Counted from the first letter of the stretch, positions 23,997-33,849 are shown. The stretch: DNA of 64,000 bases from Candidatus Mediterraneibacter quadrami (GCA_019120575.1 DWUU01000059.1:1-64000), one strand, 5' to 3'. Numbers and translations are program-made. Notes: generated by a model not told the origin, from the letters alone.

Positions 23997-26900
23997 TCAC
24001 GGGAGCGCAAGGCTCCGGATATCCTCCAGCACCCGCCGCACCGTATCCAGTACGTTTTCCTGTGCGGCCCTGCCGCTCCTTCCCGCCTTCCGGTACAGAA
24101 AATACGGCGGATCCTCCGTCCGGAACGAAAGGTCTCTTCCGTAGGACGCCAGCAGGGCCGGGATCTTTGCCGGATCGATCTTCGCCCTTTCGTACATCAC
24201 GAACCGGATTGCATCCCCTTTCTGCTCCACCGCCGTCACATATGCGGCATGCGCCAGATTCTTCAATGCCGCCGCATGCAGGAGCTGCTGCACGGTTTTC
24301 GGGATATCCCCGAACCGGTCAATGAGCTCTTCTGTCATATCGTCCATATCCTCTTCATTTTCTATAGCCGAGATCCGTTTGTATATATCCAGTTTCTGAT
24401 TCTCATTGCGGATATAGGAGTCCGGTATATAGGCATTGATATTGAGGTCGATGGTCGTCTGGAAGATCTCCGCCTCCTCCCCGCCTTTCAGCTGAAGAAC
24501 CGCTTCGTTGAGCATCTTGCAGTAGAGATCATAACCCACCGCTTCCATGTGCCCGCTCTGGGCCTCTCCCAGCAGGTTGCCGGCGCCCCGGATCTCCAGA
24601 TCCCGCATGGCGATCTTGATCCCGGATCCCAGATCCGTGAACTCCCGGATGGCGGACAGACGCTTCTCCGCCACTTCCTGCAGAAGCTTATCCCGGCGGT
24701 ACAGGAGAAAGGCATAGGCCATCCGGTTGGAGCGGCCCACACGCCCCCTCAGCTGATAGAGCTGGGACAGGCCGAACCGGTCCGCATCCTGGATGATCAT
24801 CGTATTGGCGTTCGGGATGTCCAGTCCGGTCTCAATGATCGTGGTGGACACCAGGACGTCAATATCCCCGTTGATAAAGTCATACATAATATCTTCCAGC
24901 TGGCGCTCCCGCATCTGCCCGTGGGCGTAGGACACCGTCGCGTCCGGCAGAAGACGGGCGAGCCGTCCGGCCACATCCGCAATGTCGCTGACCCGGTTGT
25001 AGACGTAGTAAACCTGTCCGCCCCGGGCGAGCTCCCGCTCGATGGCCTCCCGGACTACCTCGTCGCTGTATTCGATCACATAAGTCTGAATGGGCATCCG
25101 GTCCTGGGGCGCCTCCTCCAGCACGCTCATATCCCGGATTCCGATCAGGCTCATATGGAGCGTTCTGGGGATCGGTGTGGCCGTCAGCGTGAGGACGTCC
25201 ACGTTTTCCCGGAGTTTCTTGATCTTCTCTTTATGCGCCACACCGAACCGCTGTTCCTCGTCAATGATCAGGAGCCCCAGATCTTTAAATCCCACATCTT
25301 TCGAAAGGACCCGGTGGGTGCCGATCACAATATCCACCAGCCCCTTTTTCAGATCCTCCGCGGTCTTTTTCTGCTGTGCGGAAGAACGGAACCGGCACAT
25401 CAGGTCAATGCGCACCGGGAAATCTTTCAGCCGCTGTACAAATGTATTGTAATGCTGCTGGGCAAGGATGGTGGTCGGAACCAGATAGACGACCTGCTTT
25501 CCTTCCTGAACGGCTTTGAACGCCGCCCGGAGGGCGATCTCGGTCTTGCCGTATCCCACATCCCCGCAGATGAGCCGGTCCATGATCTTCGTGCTCTCCA
25601 TGTCGTGCTTGGTATCCTCGATGGCCTGCAGCTGGTCTTCCGTTTCCTCAAAAGGAAACATTTCCTCAAATTCTTTCTGCCAGACCGTATCCGGCCCGTA
25701 CACAAACCCGTCCACATGCTGCCGGGCCGCATACAGTTTCACCAGGTCCTCCGCGACCTCCCGGACCGCTTTTTTTACCTGGCTCTTTGTTTTGCCCCAC
25801 TGGACCGTGCCCAGTTTATTGAGCTTCGGTTTGCGCGCGTCGGATCCTGCGTATTTCTGGATCAGGTCCATCTGTGCCACAGGGATATAGAGCACGCCGT
25901 TGTCCGCATAGGAGATCTTCATGTAATCCCGGGTCGTCTTTTCCACCTCAAGCTTTTCAATCCCCTGATAAATGCCGATGCCGTGGTTCTCATGGACCAC
26001 ATAGTCTCCGGGCTTCAGTTCCGCAAAATCCCGGATCTTCTGCCCCTCATATCTGCGGCGCCGCTTTTTCTTTTTCCTTCGCCCGAAGATATCCGTCTCG
26101 GAGATGACCATGAACTTCAGCATCGGGTACTCATACCCTTCGGCGACGTACCCGCAGCTGACCATGATCTCGCCGGGCTCCACGGTCCGTTCCGGATCAT
26201 CACTGTAGAAGCTGCTCAGGTCATAGTCCCTCAGGTCCTCGGCAAGCCGCTTTGCCCTGGTGCGGGATCCGGACAGCAGCACCACCCGGTACCCGCTTCG
26301 CTTCAGCCGCTTCAGGTCCCGGGTAAGAAGTTCAAAACTGCTGTTGTACGGGTTCACGCCTTTTGCCTGGATGCTGTATGTCCTGCGCACTTTGAAAAGG
26401 CCGCACTTTGATTCCAGCGTCGTCGCCGCGATCCCGGAGTATGTATTCATTTTCCCGATGATATCGTCTGTCTGATAGACGGTGAGCGGTTCGGCTTCCG
26501 TTGTCCCGCGCTCTTCATTTTCTTTTTCACGGTTCTCCCTGCTCCGGAAATATTCCTGTTCCGTCTCCTCCGACATCTCCTGGAGCCGTTTCGGTTCATC
26601 CAGAAACAGGGCGGTCCTGTCCTTCGGGAAATAATCCAGAAACGACACGGTCTCAAGACCCGGCTTCCAGTTTTCCGAGGCCGGGTAGATCGTAATCTCC
26701 TCCAGATTTTCCACAGACCGCTGGCTCTCCACATCAAAACTGCGGATGGAATCGATCTCGTCATCCCACAGTTCGATCCGCACCGGCAGTTCTTCTGTAA
26801 GCGGGAAAATATCAATAATCCCTCCGCGCACGGCAAACTGTCCCGGCCCCTCGATCTGAGCGACCCGCTCATACTTCATTTCCGCAAGCCGCACCTCCAG

Positions 26901-27356
26901 ATCCGCCAGATCGACCGTGCCGCCGCCTGCCAGACAGATCCGCTGTCCGCTGATCTCCGCCGGCGAGGCCAGTCCGTCCAGAAATGCATCCATCGTCGTA
27001 ATGACCGTCACCGGTTCCCCGTCTTTCTTCTCGATCAGCGCCCGCAGCACCTCCATGCGGCGGTTCGTCAGCAGATTCCCTTTGATATCCGCATAATAAA
27101 ACAGAAGATCCCGGGCCGGATACAGGTATACACGGTCCGTAAAAAGTCGGCATTCCTCGCACGCTTTCCCGGCTTTTTCCTCACTGGAAAAAGCGATGAC
27201 TCTGTATTCACAGCCATCGCCCAGCGCATACATGAGATGGGTTTTCTGGGAATTCACGCAGCCCGCGATCTGAATGAGGCCGCTTTCCTTATCCCGCTCT
27301 TTTCGTATGTCCTGATAATCCGCCAGTTCCGCAAGCGGAGCCAGTAATGCCTTCAT
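23997..27356 (-). CDS. mfd: Transcription-repair coupling factor
   Basis: 1119 aa. Displaces RNA polymerase stalled at DNA lesions and recruits UvrA. UvrB-like N-terminal domain (about 1-400), RNA polymerase-interaction domain with PGDYVVHENHGIGIY (about 480), then SF2 translocase motifs: GDVGYGKTE (Walker A), IDEEQRFG (DEEQ box), TLTATPIPRT, and QLRGRVGRSN (motif VI), and a C-terminal TRCF domain. Follows pth by 17 bp, the usual order. Confidence 0.98.
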   Translation of the reverse strand: MKALLAPLAELADYQDIRKERDKESGLIQIAGCVNSQKTHLMYALGDGCEYRVIAFSSEEKAGKACEECRLFTDRVYLYPARDLLFYYADIKGNLLTNRRMEVLRALIEKKDGEPVTVITTMDAFLDGLASPAEISGQRICLAGGGTVDLADLEVRLAEMKYERVAQIEGPGQFAVRGGIIDIFPLTEELPVRIELWDDEIDSIRSFDVESQRSVENLEEITIYPASENWKPGLETVSFLDYFPKDRTALFLDEPKRLQEMSEETEQEYFRSRENREKENEERGTTEAEPLTVYQTDDIIGKMNTYSGIAATTLESKCGLFKVRRTYSIQAKGVNPYNSSFELLTRDLKRLKRSGYRVVLLSGSRTRAKRLAEDLRDYDLSSFYSDDPERTVEPGEIMVSCGYVAEGYEYPMLKFMVISETDIFGRRKKKKRRRRYEGQKIRDFAELKPGDYVVHENHGIGIYQGIEKLEVEKTTRDYMKISYADNGVLYIPVAQMDLIQKYAGSDARKPKLNKLGTVQWGKTKSQVKKAVREVAEDLVKLYAARQHVDGFVYGPDTVWQKEFEEMFPFEETEDQLQAIEDTKHDMESTKIMDRLICGDVGYGKTEIALRAAFKAVQEGKQVVYLVPTTILAQQHYNTFVQRLKDFPVRIDLMCRFRSSAQQKKTAEDLKKGLVDIVIGTHRVLSKDVGFKDLGLLIIDEEQRFGVAHKEKIKKLRENVDVLTLTATPIPRTLHMSLIGIRDMSVLEEAPQDRMPIQTYVIEYSDEVVREAIERELARGGQVYYVYNRVSDIADVAGRLARLLPDATVSYAHGQMRERQLEDIMYDFINGDIDVLVSTTIIETGLDIPNANTMIIQDADRFGLSQLYQLRGRVGRSNRMAYAFLLYRRDKLLQEVAEKRLSAIREFTDLGSGIKIAMRDLEIRGAGNLLGEAQSGHMEAVGYDLYCKMLNEAVLQLKGGEEAEIFQTTIDLNINAYIPDSYIRNENQKLDIYKRISAIENEEDMDDMTEELIDRFGDIPKTVQQLLHAAALKNLAHAAYVTAVEQKGDAIRFVMYERAKIDPAKIPALLASYGRDLSFRTEDPPYFLYRKAGRSGRAAQENVLDTVRRVLEDIRSLALP

Positions 27357-27373
27357 AGTCCGTCCCCTTCCGG

Positions 27374-27952
27374 TTATTCTTCCCGTTTCTTCCGGTTATA
27401 TTTACTCATGGCGTCTCCGGTCCGTCCGGCGAGGATCATGGCCGCCGCATCCGCCGCGTGGTCATAGCCCTCCGCCATCTGTTCCTTTTCCGCTTTGGAA
27501 AAATGTCCGAGGACATAATCCGCCAGGTCATATCTGGACGGCTTCTCCCCGACCCCGACGCGGATCCGCTGAAACACCTGAGTCCCCAGGCAGGCAATGA
27601 TGCTCTTGATGCCGTTGTGTCCGCCGGCGCTGCCTTTCTCCCGGATCCGGAGCTGTCCCGGTTCCAGATTAATATCGTCATAGATCACGACCAGCTCATG
27701 TTCCGGATCGATCTTGTAGTAATCCGTCATGCTGCGGATGCTCTCCCCGCTCAGATTCATATAAGTCTGAGGCTTGGCAAGAATGACCTTCTGCCCATCT
27801 ATGACCCCTTTCCCGATCAGCGCCCGGTGCTTCTTTGTATCCACTGCTATATTGTATTTATCCGCGATCCGGTCTATAACATCGAAGCCGGCATTGTGCC
27901 TGGTTCCTTCATACTGCCGGTCCGGATTGCCCAGTCCTGCGATTATATACAT
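27374..27952 (-). CDS. pth: Peptidyl-tRNA hydrolase
   Basis: 192 aa. Recycles peptidyl-tRNAs released from ribosomes. Conserved GLGNPDRQYEGTRHNAGF with catalytic His (about 20), the KPQTYMNLSGES motif (about 62) with Asn, and DDINLEPGQLRIREKGSAGGHNG (seen as DDINLEPG and GSAGGHNG, about 95-115). All catalytic positions are intact. Immediately upstream of mfd in one operon. Confidence 0.98.
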   Translation of the reverse strand: MYIIAGLGNPDRQYEGTRHNAGFDVIDRIADKYNIAVDTKKHRALIGKGVIDGQKVILAKPQTYMNLSGESIRSMTDYYKIDPEHELVVIYDDINLEPGQLRIREKGSAGGHNGIKSIIACLGTQVFQRIRVGVGEKPSRYDLADYVLGHFSKAEKEQMAEGYDHAADAAAMILAGRTGDAMSKYNRKKREE

Positions 27953-28118
27953 TTTATCTCTTCCTTCCCGCCGCCTGAGCGGCCGCAGATTATTTTACCG
28001 TATCCCGTGCCCTTTGTCACCACCAAAACCATGAATATTTCTCTTTTTCCGGTCATACACTTAATAAAAAAGCAGACCGCCGTACAACCGGCAGCCAATC
28101 CAACCGGGAGGTCACTCT

Positions 28119-28550
28119 ATGAGTTCCAGAACCAAGATCATCGTCCTGCACATGAAGGAGATCATATATACCGCCATATTTGCGGCCCTTGGCATTGTCC
28201 TGATCCTTCTCCTCGTCATTATGTTCCGGCCCGACAAAGGACAGCAGCAGAAAACAGACCGGCAGTACACGCCGGGGATCTATACATCCACCCTCACGCT
28301 CAACAACACGAATCTGGAAGTGGAGGTTGCCGTGGACCAGAACCGGATCAATTCCATCCGCTTCTCCAATCTGGATGAGACGGTCACAGCCATGTTCCCG
28401 CTGATCCAGCCGGCCATTGAAGAGATCGCGGAACAGATCTATGATTCCCAGTCCCTTGACGACATTGCCCTGCCGGAAGATACGCCATATACCTCCCGGA
28501 TCATCCTGGACGCGGTCCGGGATGCCGTGGAAAAAGCCGCAGTCCACTGA
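28119..28550 (+). CDS. Membrane-anchored FMN-binding-like protein
   Basis: 143 aa. One N-terminal transmembrane helix (about 16-36, IFAALGIVLILLLVIMF) then an extracytoplasmic domain. The pattern PGIYTSTLTLNNTNLEV, NRINSIRFSNLDE and PYTSRIILDAVRDAVEKA resembles the small FMN_bind domain of NqrC/RnfG-type proteins, where a Thr in the DGAT-type loop carries flavin; here that loop reads EDTPYTS. Start at 28119 after GGGAGG. It is isolated, divergent from pth. Flavin binding is inferred from the pattern and is not certain. Confidence 0.6.
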   Translation: MSSRTKIIVLHMKEIIYTAIFAALGIVLILLLVIMFRPDKGQQQKTDRQYTPGIYTSTLTLNNTNLEVEVAVDQNRINSIRFSNLDETVTAMFPLIQPAIEEIAEQIYDSQSLDDIALPEDTPYTSRIILDAVRDAVEKAAVH

Positions 28551-28574
28551 TCTGCGGCTTTCTTCATATCTGTC

Positions 28575-28838
28575 CTAACCTTCTACAATAAGGTATTTTC
28601 CGTCCGGAAGGGCGAATACTTCTGACGCCTCCTCCAGATCGTCCGGTCCGAGACCGTCCACATCCACGCCCTCTTCCTCAAAATACTCCCGGACTTCATC
28701 AATGGAATCCACCACCACTGCCATACAGTCCTCAAGGAAAGCCTCCGCCTCCTCCAGTGTCTCTGCAACAGGCTCGTCAAAAAGCTGTTCCTGGTCTCTC
28801 AGAAATATTTTCAGGCATGCTTCACTGTAATTACTCAT
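28575..28838 (-). CDS. Small acidic protein of unknown function
   Basis: 87 aa, strongly acidic (many E/D, predicted pI low), helix-rich with no cysteine pair or transmembrane segment. I do not recognise the family. It starts with a good AGGAGG site and its start overlaps the 3' end of the HAD gene by 4 bp, so it is translationally coupled at the end of the sigG-HAD unit. Protein size and acidity are similar to small regulatory or binding proteins, but no function can be assigned. Confidence 0.7.
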   Translation of the reverse strand: MSNYSEACLKIFLRDQEQLFDEPVAETLEEAEAFLEDCMAVVVDSIDEVREYFEEEGVDVDGLGPDDLEEASEVFALPDGKYLIVEG

Positions 28839-29506
28839 CCGTCATTCCTCCTGTTCGTTATGATCTGCAGGATCTCCTCCGCTGTATCCGCGATCCGGTC
28901 CGCCCCGGCCACCTTTAGTTCCTCTCTGCTCCGGAATCCCCAGGATACGGCGATCATATCTATATGAGCCGCCCTGCCGGTCGCGACATCCACCTCCGAA
29001 TCCCCGATATAGAGAACTTCCGCCGGTTCTGCGCCCAGCTCTTTCGCCAGCGCCAGAAGGGGCGCGGGATCCGGTTTCCGCGGGATGCCGTCCCGCTGTC
29101 CGTGAACACTGTCAAAGATTCGCTCCCCGAAAATATCCGTCACCACATGGACCGCCTGTTTATCCGGTTTATTGGAGAGGACGCCGAGCTTCATCCCCGC
29201 CTTTTTCATCCCCTCAAGAAGCGCCGGCACGCCCGGATAGGGCTTTACTCTGTAGGTGCAGCTGGCGTCGAATATCCTCTGATAGGCCGAAAACGCCTCA
29301 TCAAAATGCGCCAGTTCCTCATCGCCTGACGCCCGAAGCGCTTTCTCGATCAGCACCTTCGCCCCGTTTCCGACAAAGGCCCGGCACTGTTCTTTTGTAA
29401 TGGGCTCAAGCCCGGTTTCTTTCATTGTTTCATTCACAGAATACTCCAGGGAATCCAGCGTATCTGTCAGTGTCCCGTCTAGGTCAAATATGCATGCTCT
29501 GTACAT
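28835..29506 (-). CDS. HAD-superfamily phosphatase, phosphoglycolate phosphatase/PpaX-like
   Basis: 223 aa. HAD motif I FDLDGTLTDT (residues 7-16) with both catalytic aspartates, motif II VLSNKPD, motif III lysine in GIPRKPDP, motif IV YIGDSEVDV; the cap is helical (about 18-85), subfamily I. Likely substrates are phosphoglycolate or pyrophosphate, as for Gph and PpaX. It is 18 bp downstream of sigG. The substrate is not decided by sequence. Confidence 0.85.
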   Translation of the reverse strand: MYRACIFDLDGTLTDTLDSLEYSVNETMKETGLEPITKEQCRAFVGNGAKVLIEKALRASGDEELAHFDEAFSAYQRIFDASCTYRVKPYPGVPALLEGMKKAGMKLGVLSNKPDKQAVHVVTDIFGERIFDSVHGQRDGIPRKPDPAPLLALAKELGAEPAEVLYIGDSEVDVATGRAAHIDMIAVSWGFRSREELKVAGADRIADTAEEILQIITNRRNDG

Positions 29507-29524
29507 GGTCTGTTCCTTTCTGTC

Positions 29525-30307
29525 CTACTCCCCGAGCAGATATTTCCGCATAGTCCGGAGCGCATTCTTCTCCAGCCGGCTCACCTGAGCCTGGGAGATG
29601 CGGATCTGATCCGCCACCTCCATCTGCGTCCGGCCTTCGAAGAAACGCAGGCGGATAATGCGTCGTTCCCGTTCATTGAGCCGCTCCATGGCGGCCTCCA
29701 GGGAAAGCTCCTCTACCCAGTTGTCTTCTTTATTCTTCTTATCGCTTACCTGATCCATTACATACAGCGTGTCGCCGCCGTCGCTGTACACCGGCTCCTG
29801 CAGGCTCATGGGGCTCTGGAGGGCATCCATTGCAAAGACCACATCCTCTTTGGCGATCCCGATCTCATCGGCGATCTCCTGGACCGTAGGTTCTTTCATA
29901 TGCTGCCTGATATATCCTTCTCTCGCATAGATGGCCCTGTACGCCGTGTCTCTGAGCGATCGGCTCACCCGGATCGGGCTGTTGTCCCGCAGATACCGGC
30001 GGATCTCACCGATGATCATGGGCACCGCATAGGTGGAGAACTTTACCATCCGTGACGGATCAAAATGATCCACCGCCTTCATCAGCCCCACGCAGCCGAT
30101 CTGAAACAGATCGTCCGCATTCTCATTGCTGCTCTCAAACCGCCTGATCACGCTCAGCACCAGTCTCAGGTTCCCTTTGATATACGTCTCTCTTGCCTCC
30201 TCATCGCCCGCCTGGATCCGCTCCAGGAGCTCCTCCTTTTCCTCTTCCTTCAGAAGCGGGAGCTTTGATGTATTTACTCCGCACAGTTCAACCTTATTCA
30301 CCGACAT
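29525..30307 (-). CDS. sigG: Forespore sigma factor sigma-G
   Basis: 260 aa from MSVNKVELCGVNTSKLPLL at 30307 (AGGAGG 8 nt before; upstream in-frame MLRRILA is rejected). The N-terminal NKVE-CGV-TSKLP signature is specific for sigma-G. Region 2 (DDLFQIGCVGLMKAVDHFD, KFSTYAVPMIIGEIRRYLRD), region 3 and region 4 (RFFEGRTQMEVADQIRISQAQVSRLEK) are complete. It drives late forespore genes, confirming a spore former. It is not next to sigE/spoIIGA here but leads the HAD-acidic protein unit. Confidence 0.95.
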   Translation of the reverse strand: MSVNKVELCGVNTSKLPLLKEEEKEELLERIQAGDEEARETYIKGNLRLVLSVIRRFESSNENADDLFQIGCVGLMKAVDHFDPSRMVKFSTYAVPMIIGEIRRYLRDNSPIRVSRSLRDTAYRAIYAREGYIRQHMKEPTVQEIADEIGIAKEDVVFAMDALQSPMSLQEPVYSDGGDTLYVMDQVSDKKNKEDNWVEELSLEAAMERLNERERRIIRLRFFEGRTQMEVADQIRISQAQVSRLEKNALRTMRKYLLGE

Positions 30308-30395
30308 CGCAAGAATCCTCCTAAGCATTTTCTACTTAGAATGATTCTCACCATGCCGGCATCGTATTCTGCTTACGCGGAAATTTTATAAACTT

Positions 30396-32009
30396 TTACT
30401 CCTTGACATCGTCCCATTTATCTGCCAGGTTATTGATCTGCGTTTCGAATTTCGCCTTGTCCTTATTGGACAGACCTTCATTCCGGCTGATCACATCCAT
30501 CAGCCGGCGGCCTGCCGCCATCAGGCGATCAAACGCCGTATCCGCACGCTTCTGGGCCGGCTTCTTTGCCTTGACGGGAATGCGCACGCCCTCGCTGATC
30601 ACTTCATTTGCCAGCAGGTCCACTTCGCAGCACGGATAGGGCGCCAGTGCGTCATAGCCGAATTTCTCCGTCACCGTCTCCGCGAACCGGTCCGTCACCG
30701 TATCCTCCCCGTGAACCACAAAGACCCGCTCAATGGGCGTCCGAAACGCGCCGATCCATTTCAGCAGGCCGTTCATGTCCGCATGGCCGCTGACGCCGTG
30801 AAGGCTTTCGATTCTGGCGTGCACTTCGATATCCTCACCGAAGAGCTTGATATTCTTCTCCCCTTCCATCAGCCGGCGTCCCAGTGTCCCGACCGCCTGA
30901 TAGCCGACAAAGAGGACCGTACATTCAGGCCGCCACAGATTATGCTTCAGATGGTGGCGGATTCGCCCCGCGTCGCACATTCCGGAAGCGGAAATGATCA
31001 CTTTCGGTTTCTCGATAAAATTGATCATCTTTGACTCATCACTTGTAGTGGAAGTGTGAAGCCCCGGGAACACCAGCGGGTTGATGCCTGCGTCCACCAG
31101 CTCCATGGCCTCTTTATCAAAACAGTCCCGCATATTCATGGTAAAGATCTTCGTCGCCTCGATGGCCAGCGGACTGTCCAGATACACCTCAAAATCCCGG
31201 TATTCCGGCAGGAGGTCCTTCTCCTTGATCTCACGGATGAAATAAAGCATCTCCTGGGTCCTGCCCACGGCAAAGGACGGAATGACCACATTGCCGCCCC
31301 GGTCAAAGGTCTCTTTGATGATCCTTGTAAACTCACCGATATAATCCGGCTTCTCCGCCGTGTGGATCCGGTCGCCGTAGGTGGACTCCACCACCACATA
31401 ATCCGCTGCCGCCGTATAGCTCGGATCCTTAATGATCGGCTGGTCGATATTCCCCACATCTCCGGAAAATACCAGCTTCTTCGTCACATCCCCCTCGGTC
31501 GCCCACACTTCGATGCTGGCAGAGCCGAGCAGATGTCCCACGTCCGTGAAGCGGATATCAATCCCCTCGCAGATGCTGATCCGCTCCCCGTACTGACAGG
31601 GCACCAGCAGACTGATGGCATCCAGGGCGTCCTGCATCACGTACACCGGCTCATACTCCGGTTTCCCTGCACGCCTGCCCTTCCGGTTGCGCCACTCCGC
31701 CTCAAACTCCTGGATGTGCGCGCTGTCGCGGAGCATGATATTGCACAGATCCGCGGTGGCAAATGTGGTAAAGATCTGTCCTTTGAATCCCTCTTTCGCA
31801 AGTCTGGGGAGCATGCCGGAATGATCAATGTGGGCATGGGTCAGGAATACGTAATCCACTTCCGTGGCTGCGATCGGAAGCCCCGGATTCTCATAGAGAT
31901 CCGGCCCCTGCTCCATGCCGCAGTCGATCAGGATATTCTTTCCAGCCGCCTGAAGGAAATGACAGCTGCCCGTCACTTCATGGGCTGCTCCTACAAATGT
32001 CAGTTTCAT
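30396..32009 (-). CDS. Metallo-beta-lactamase/beta-CASP RNA-processing nuclease family protein
   Basis: 537 aa. MBL motif THAHIDHSGMLP (motif 2, about 57-68), GSCHFL near the N-terminus, a DVGHLLGSASI segment (motif 3) and FSGDVG (motif 4), then the beta-CASP domain: motif A VVESTYGDR, motif B SGMCDAGRI, motif C HGVSGHADM. This is the CPSF73/YSH1-like group rather than RNase J, which carries a different C-terminal domain. RNA endonuclease activity is expected from family. Single transcription unit. Confidence 0.9.
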   Translation of the reverse strand: MKLTFVGAAHEVTGSCHFLQAAGKNILIDCGMEQGPDLYENPGLPIAATEVDYVFLTHAHIDHSGMLPRLAKEGFKGQIFTTFATADLCNIMLRDSAHIQEFEAEWRNRKGRRAGKPEYEPVYVMQDALDAISLLVPCQYGERISICEGIDIRFTDVGHLLGSASIEVWATEGDVTKKLVFSGDVGNIDQPIIKDPSYTAAADYVVVESTYGDRIHTAEKPDYIGEFTRIIKETFDRGGNVVIPSFAVGRTQEMLYFIREIKEKDLLPEYRDFEVYLDSPLAIEATKIFTMNMRDCFDKEAMELVDAGINPLVFPGLHTSTTSDESKMINFIEKPKVIISASGMCDAGRIRHHLKHNLWRPECTVLFVGYQAVGTLGRRLMEGEKNIKLFGEDIEVHARIESLHGVSGHADMNGLLKWIGAFRTPIERVFVVHGEDTVTDRFAETVTEKFGYDALAPYPCCEVDLLANEVISEGVRIPVKAKKPAQKRADTAFDRLMAAGRRLMDVISRNEGLSNKDKAKFETQINNLADKWDDVKE

Positions 32010-32051
32010 AATGTCACCCGCCTTTTCTGTATTCGTCCTGTTCTTATTGTA

Positions 32052-32690
32052 TCATACGGTCTTCCACTTTTTCACCTGTTCTTTATAAAAGATCACGCCT
32101 TCTTTCAGGATCTCCGTTTTTCCGTTTTCAATGCGCACCATCGTCACCGAACAGTTGGGCGGCACTTCATCCTTCCAGAAATGTTCCACGGACAGGTTTC
32201 CTTTGATCCGGTTTAACAGGGCGGTCATGGCCGCGCCGTGGGTGGATACAAGAATGCTTTTATCTTCCAGATCCTTCCTCGTCTCCAGTTCGTGAAGGAA
32301 ATCCCCGGTCCGTTCATACAGCTGACGGACCGTCTCCCCGTCGGCCGGGGCTTCATAATGCGCCGTATCGGAGAAGAACCGTCCGAATGCCCGGCTGTCT
32401 TCATCCTCCCCGCCGATCCTGACCCCTTCATATCTGCCGAAGCTGATCTCTTCGATCCGGGGCTCGTCATACACCGGGATCTGTCTGTCACCGAGCACGA
32501 TCAGCGCCGTTTCTTTTGCCCGCTTCAACGGGCTTGTAAAGCACAGATCCAGCCGGATCTCCTTCATCCCTTCCGCCGTCTCTTCCGCCAGTTTTCTCCC
32601 GTAATCATTCAGTTCTATATCCGTATGTCCCTGCACACGGCGCACCCGGTTCCAGTCCGTCTCGCCGTGCCGGACGATATATACGATCAT
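32052..32690 (-). CDS. Histidine phosphatase (phosphoglycerate mutase-like) family protein
   Basis: 212 aa. The phosphohistidine motif is VRHGETDWNR (residues 6-16), with the second catalytic His in STHGAAMTALL (about 155), a full active site. The family includes cofactor-dependent phosphoglycerate mutases, alpha-ribazole and other phosphatases. No cobalamin gene is nearby, and the cofactor-independent type of mutase occurs elsewhere in the window, so a broad phosphatase is more likely. Divergent from luxS. Confidence 0.83.
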   Translation of the reverse strand: MIVYIVRHGETDWNRVRRVQGHTDIELNDYGRKLAEETAEGMKEIRLDLCFTSPLKRAKETALIVLGDRQIPVYDEPRIEEISFGRYEGVRIGGEDEDSRAFGRFFSDTAHYEAPADGETVRQLYERTGDFLHELETRKDLEDKSILVSTHGAAMTALLNRIKGNLSVEHFWKDEVPPNCSVTMVRIENGKTEILKEGVIFYKEQVKKWKTV

Positions 32691-32734
32691 CTGTCTGTAT
32701 CTCCTTTCCGCCTCTTTATTCCCAGTATACTCCC

Positions 32735-32763
32735 TTGCCTTTTCTCGTGCAACCAGCTATAAT
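32735..32763 (+). promoter_or_regulatory. Promoter of luxS
   Basis: TTGCCT, 17-bp spacer, TATAAT. Downstream in the leader a perfect 7-bp GC hairpin (GCGCCGG at 32786-32792 with CCGGCGC at 32799-32805) lies before the GGAAAGGA ribosome site. Confidence 0.78.
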
Positions 32764-32824
32764 ATCTGACAATGACAGAAAAACAGCGCCGGATCACACC
32801 GGCGCCGGAAAGGAATTCAATATT

Positions 32825-33304
32825 ATGGAAAAAATCGCAAGCTTTACCGTGGACCACATCCGTCTTCTTCCGGGCATCTATGTGTCCAGAAAAGATCACG
32901 CGGACGGCGCGGTGATCACTACATTTGACATCCGGATGACCAGCCCCAATGACGAACCGGTCATGAATACCGCCGAAGTCCATACCATCGAGCATCTGGG
33001 CGCCACCTTTTTAAGGAATCATGAAACCTTTAAAGACCGGGTGATCTACTTCGGCCCCATGGGCTGCCGCACCGGCTTCTATCTCCTGCTTGCCGGCGAT
33101 TACAGATCCGCTGACATTGTCCCGCTGATGACGGAAATGTTTTCCTTCATCGCGTCCTTTGAAGGAGAGATCCCGGGAGCCTCCCCGAAAGACTGCGGCA
33201 ACTGGCTGGATATGAACCTGCCTATGGCCCGTTATCTCGCGAAGAAATATCTGAATGAGGTGCTCACGGACATTCAGGAATGCCGTTTAACCTATCCTGA
33301 ATAA
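32825..33304 (+). CDS. luxS: S-ribosylhomocysteine lyase
   Basis: 159 aa. Cleaves S-ribosylhomocysteine to homocysteine and the AI-2 precursor DPD. The metal site H53-x3-H57 (HTIEHL) with Glu 56 and C124 (CGNW) is intact, as is Cys in GPMGCRTGF (C81). The start at 32825 is set by AAAGGA; the frame is open upstream by 30 codons that do not resemble LuxS. Overlaps the convergent DUF5662 gene by 13 bp. Solitary, without mtnN or a metabolism operon. Confidence 0.97.
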   Translation: MEKIASFTVDHIRLLPGIYVSRKDHADGAVITTFDIRMTSPNDEPVMNTAEVHTIEHLGATFLRNHETFKDRVIYFGPMGCRTGFYLLLAGDYRSADIVPLMTEMFSFIASFEGEIPGASPKDCGNWLDMNLPMARYLAKKYLNEVLTDIQECRLTYPE

Positions 33305-33849
33305 CTGCGGCGCCGGCCCCTGTGCCTCAGCACCTGCTGCCGGATATATCGGTACGTCCGCTCTTCCCCCTGTTCAGCCAGCATGTACAGCAGTTTCTCG
33401 AGAAGCGCTCTTGTCTCCGGATGCATCATGTCGCCGGCTTTTCCGCCGAGATAATACTCCAGCGGATCGCTGTCCTTATAGGCATCCCCTTTGTAGACTC
33501 TGCTGGCTGCAATGCGGTCCAGGAACATTTCCACCACATAGCGGACCGGCATCTTCATGCCGGCGAGCATCCGCTCCCCGTCCCCGCTGTAGTCGATCCA
33601 GTATTCATAATGATGTTTATTTCTTCCTTTGTGGTGAAGCCAGGCGGACGAATAGCCTCTGTCTTCACGCTCCGCGTTATTCGGGCTTCTCGTCCCCTGA
33701 TAATACCGGCAGCCCACCAGGAATTCCGACGGGCTGTACTTCGACAGATCATGCAGAAGCCCCTGCCGGTACAGACCCACGCGGAAGCACTCTTTCATTA
33801 CCAGAATCTTATGCTTTGTTATTGTATTAAAATGCTGCAGAGCCTTCAT
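33292..33849 (-). CDS. DUF5662-family protein, HD-like
   Basis: 185 aa with a HDLSKYSPSEF motif (about 33-43), HHKGRNKHHYEYW (about 73-85) and a Lys/Arg-rich C-terminus. The His-Asp pair and downstream histidines resemble a metal-binding HD-type fold. The family is common in gut Clostridia and phages but has no established function. Start overlaps the 3' end of the GH13-like gene by 4 bp, so the two are coupled. No enzymatic role is claimed. Confidence 0.8.
   Translation of the reverse strand: MKALQHFNTITKHKILVMKECFRVGLYRQGLLHDLSKYSPSEFLVGCRYYQGTRSPNNAEREDRGYSSAWLHHKGRNKHHYEYWIDYSGDGERMLAGMKMPVRYVVEMFLDRIAASRVYKGDAYKDSDPLEYYLGGKAGDMMHPETRALLEKLLYMLAEQGEERTYRYIRQQVLRHRGRRRSYSG

Noticed and set aside
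24249..26411. 720-codon plus-strand open frame opposite mfd
   Set aside because: Antisense shadow of mfd without translation signals.
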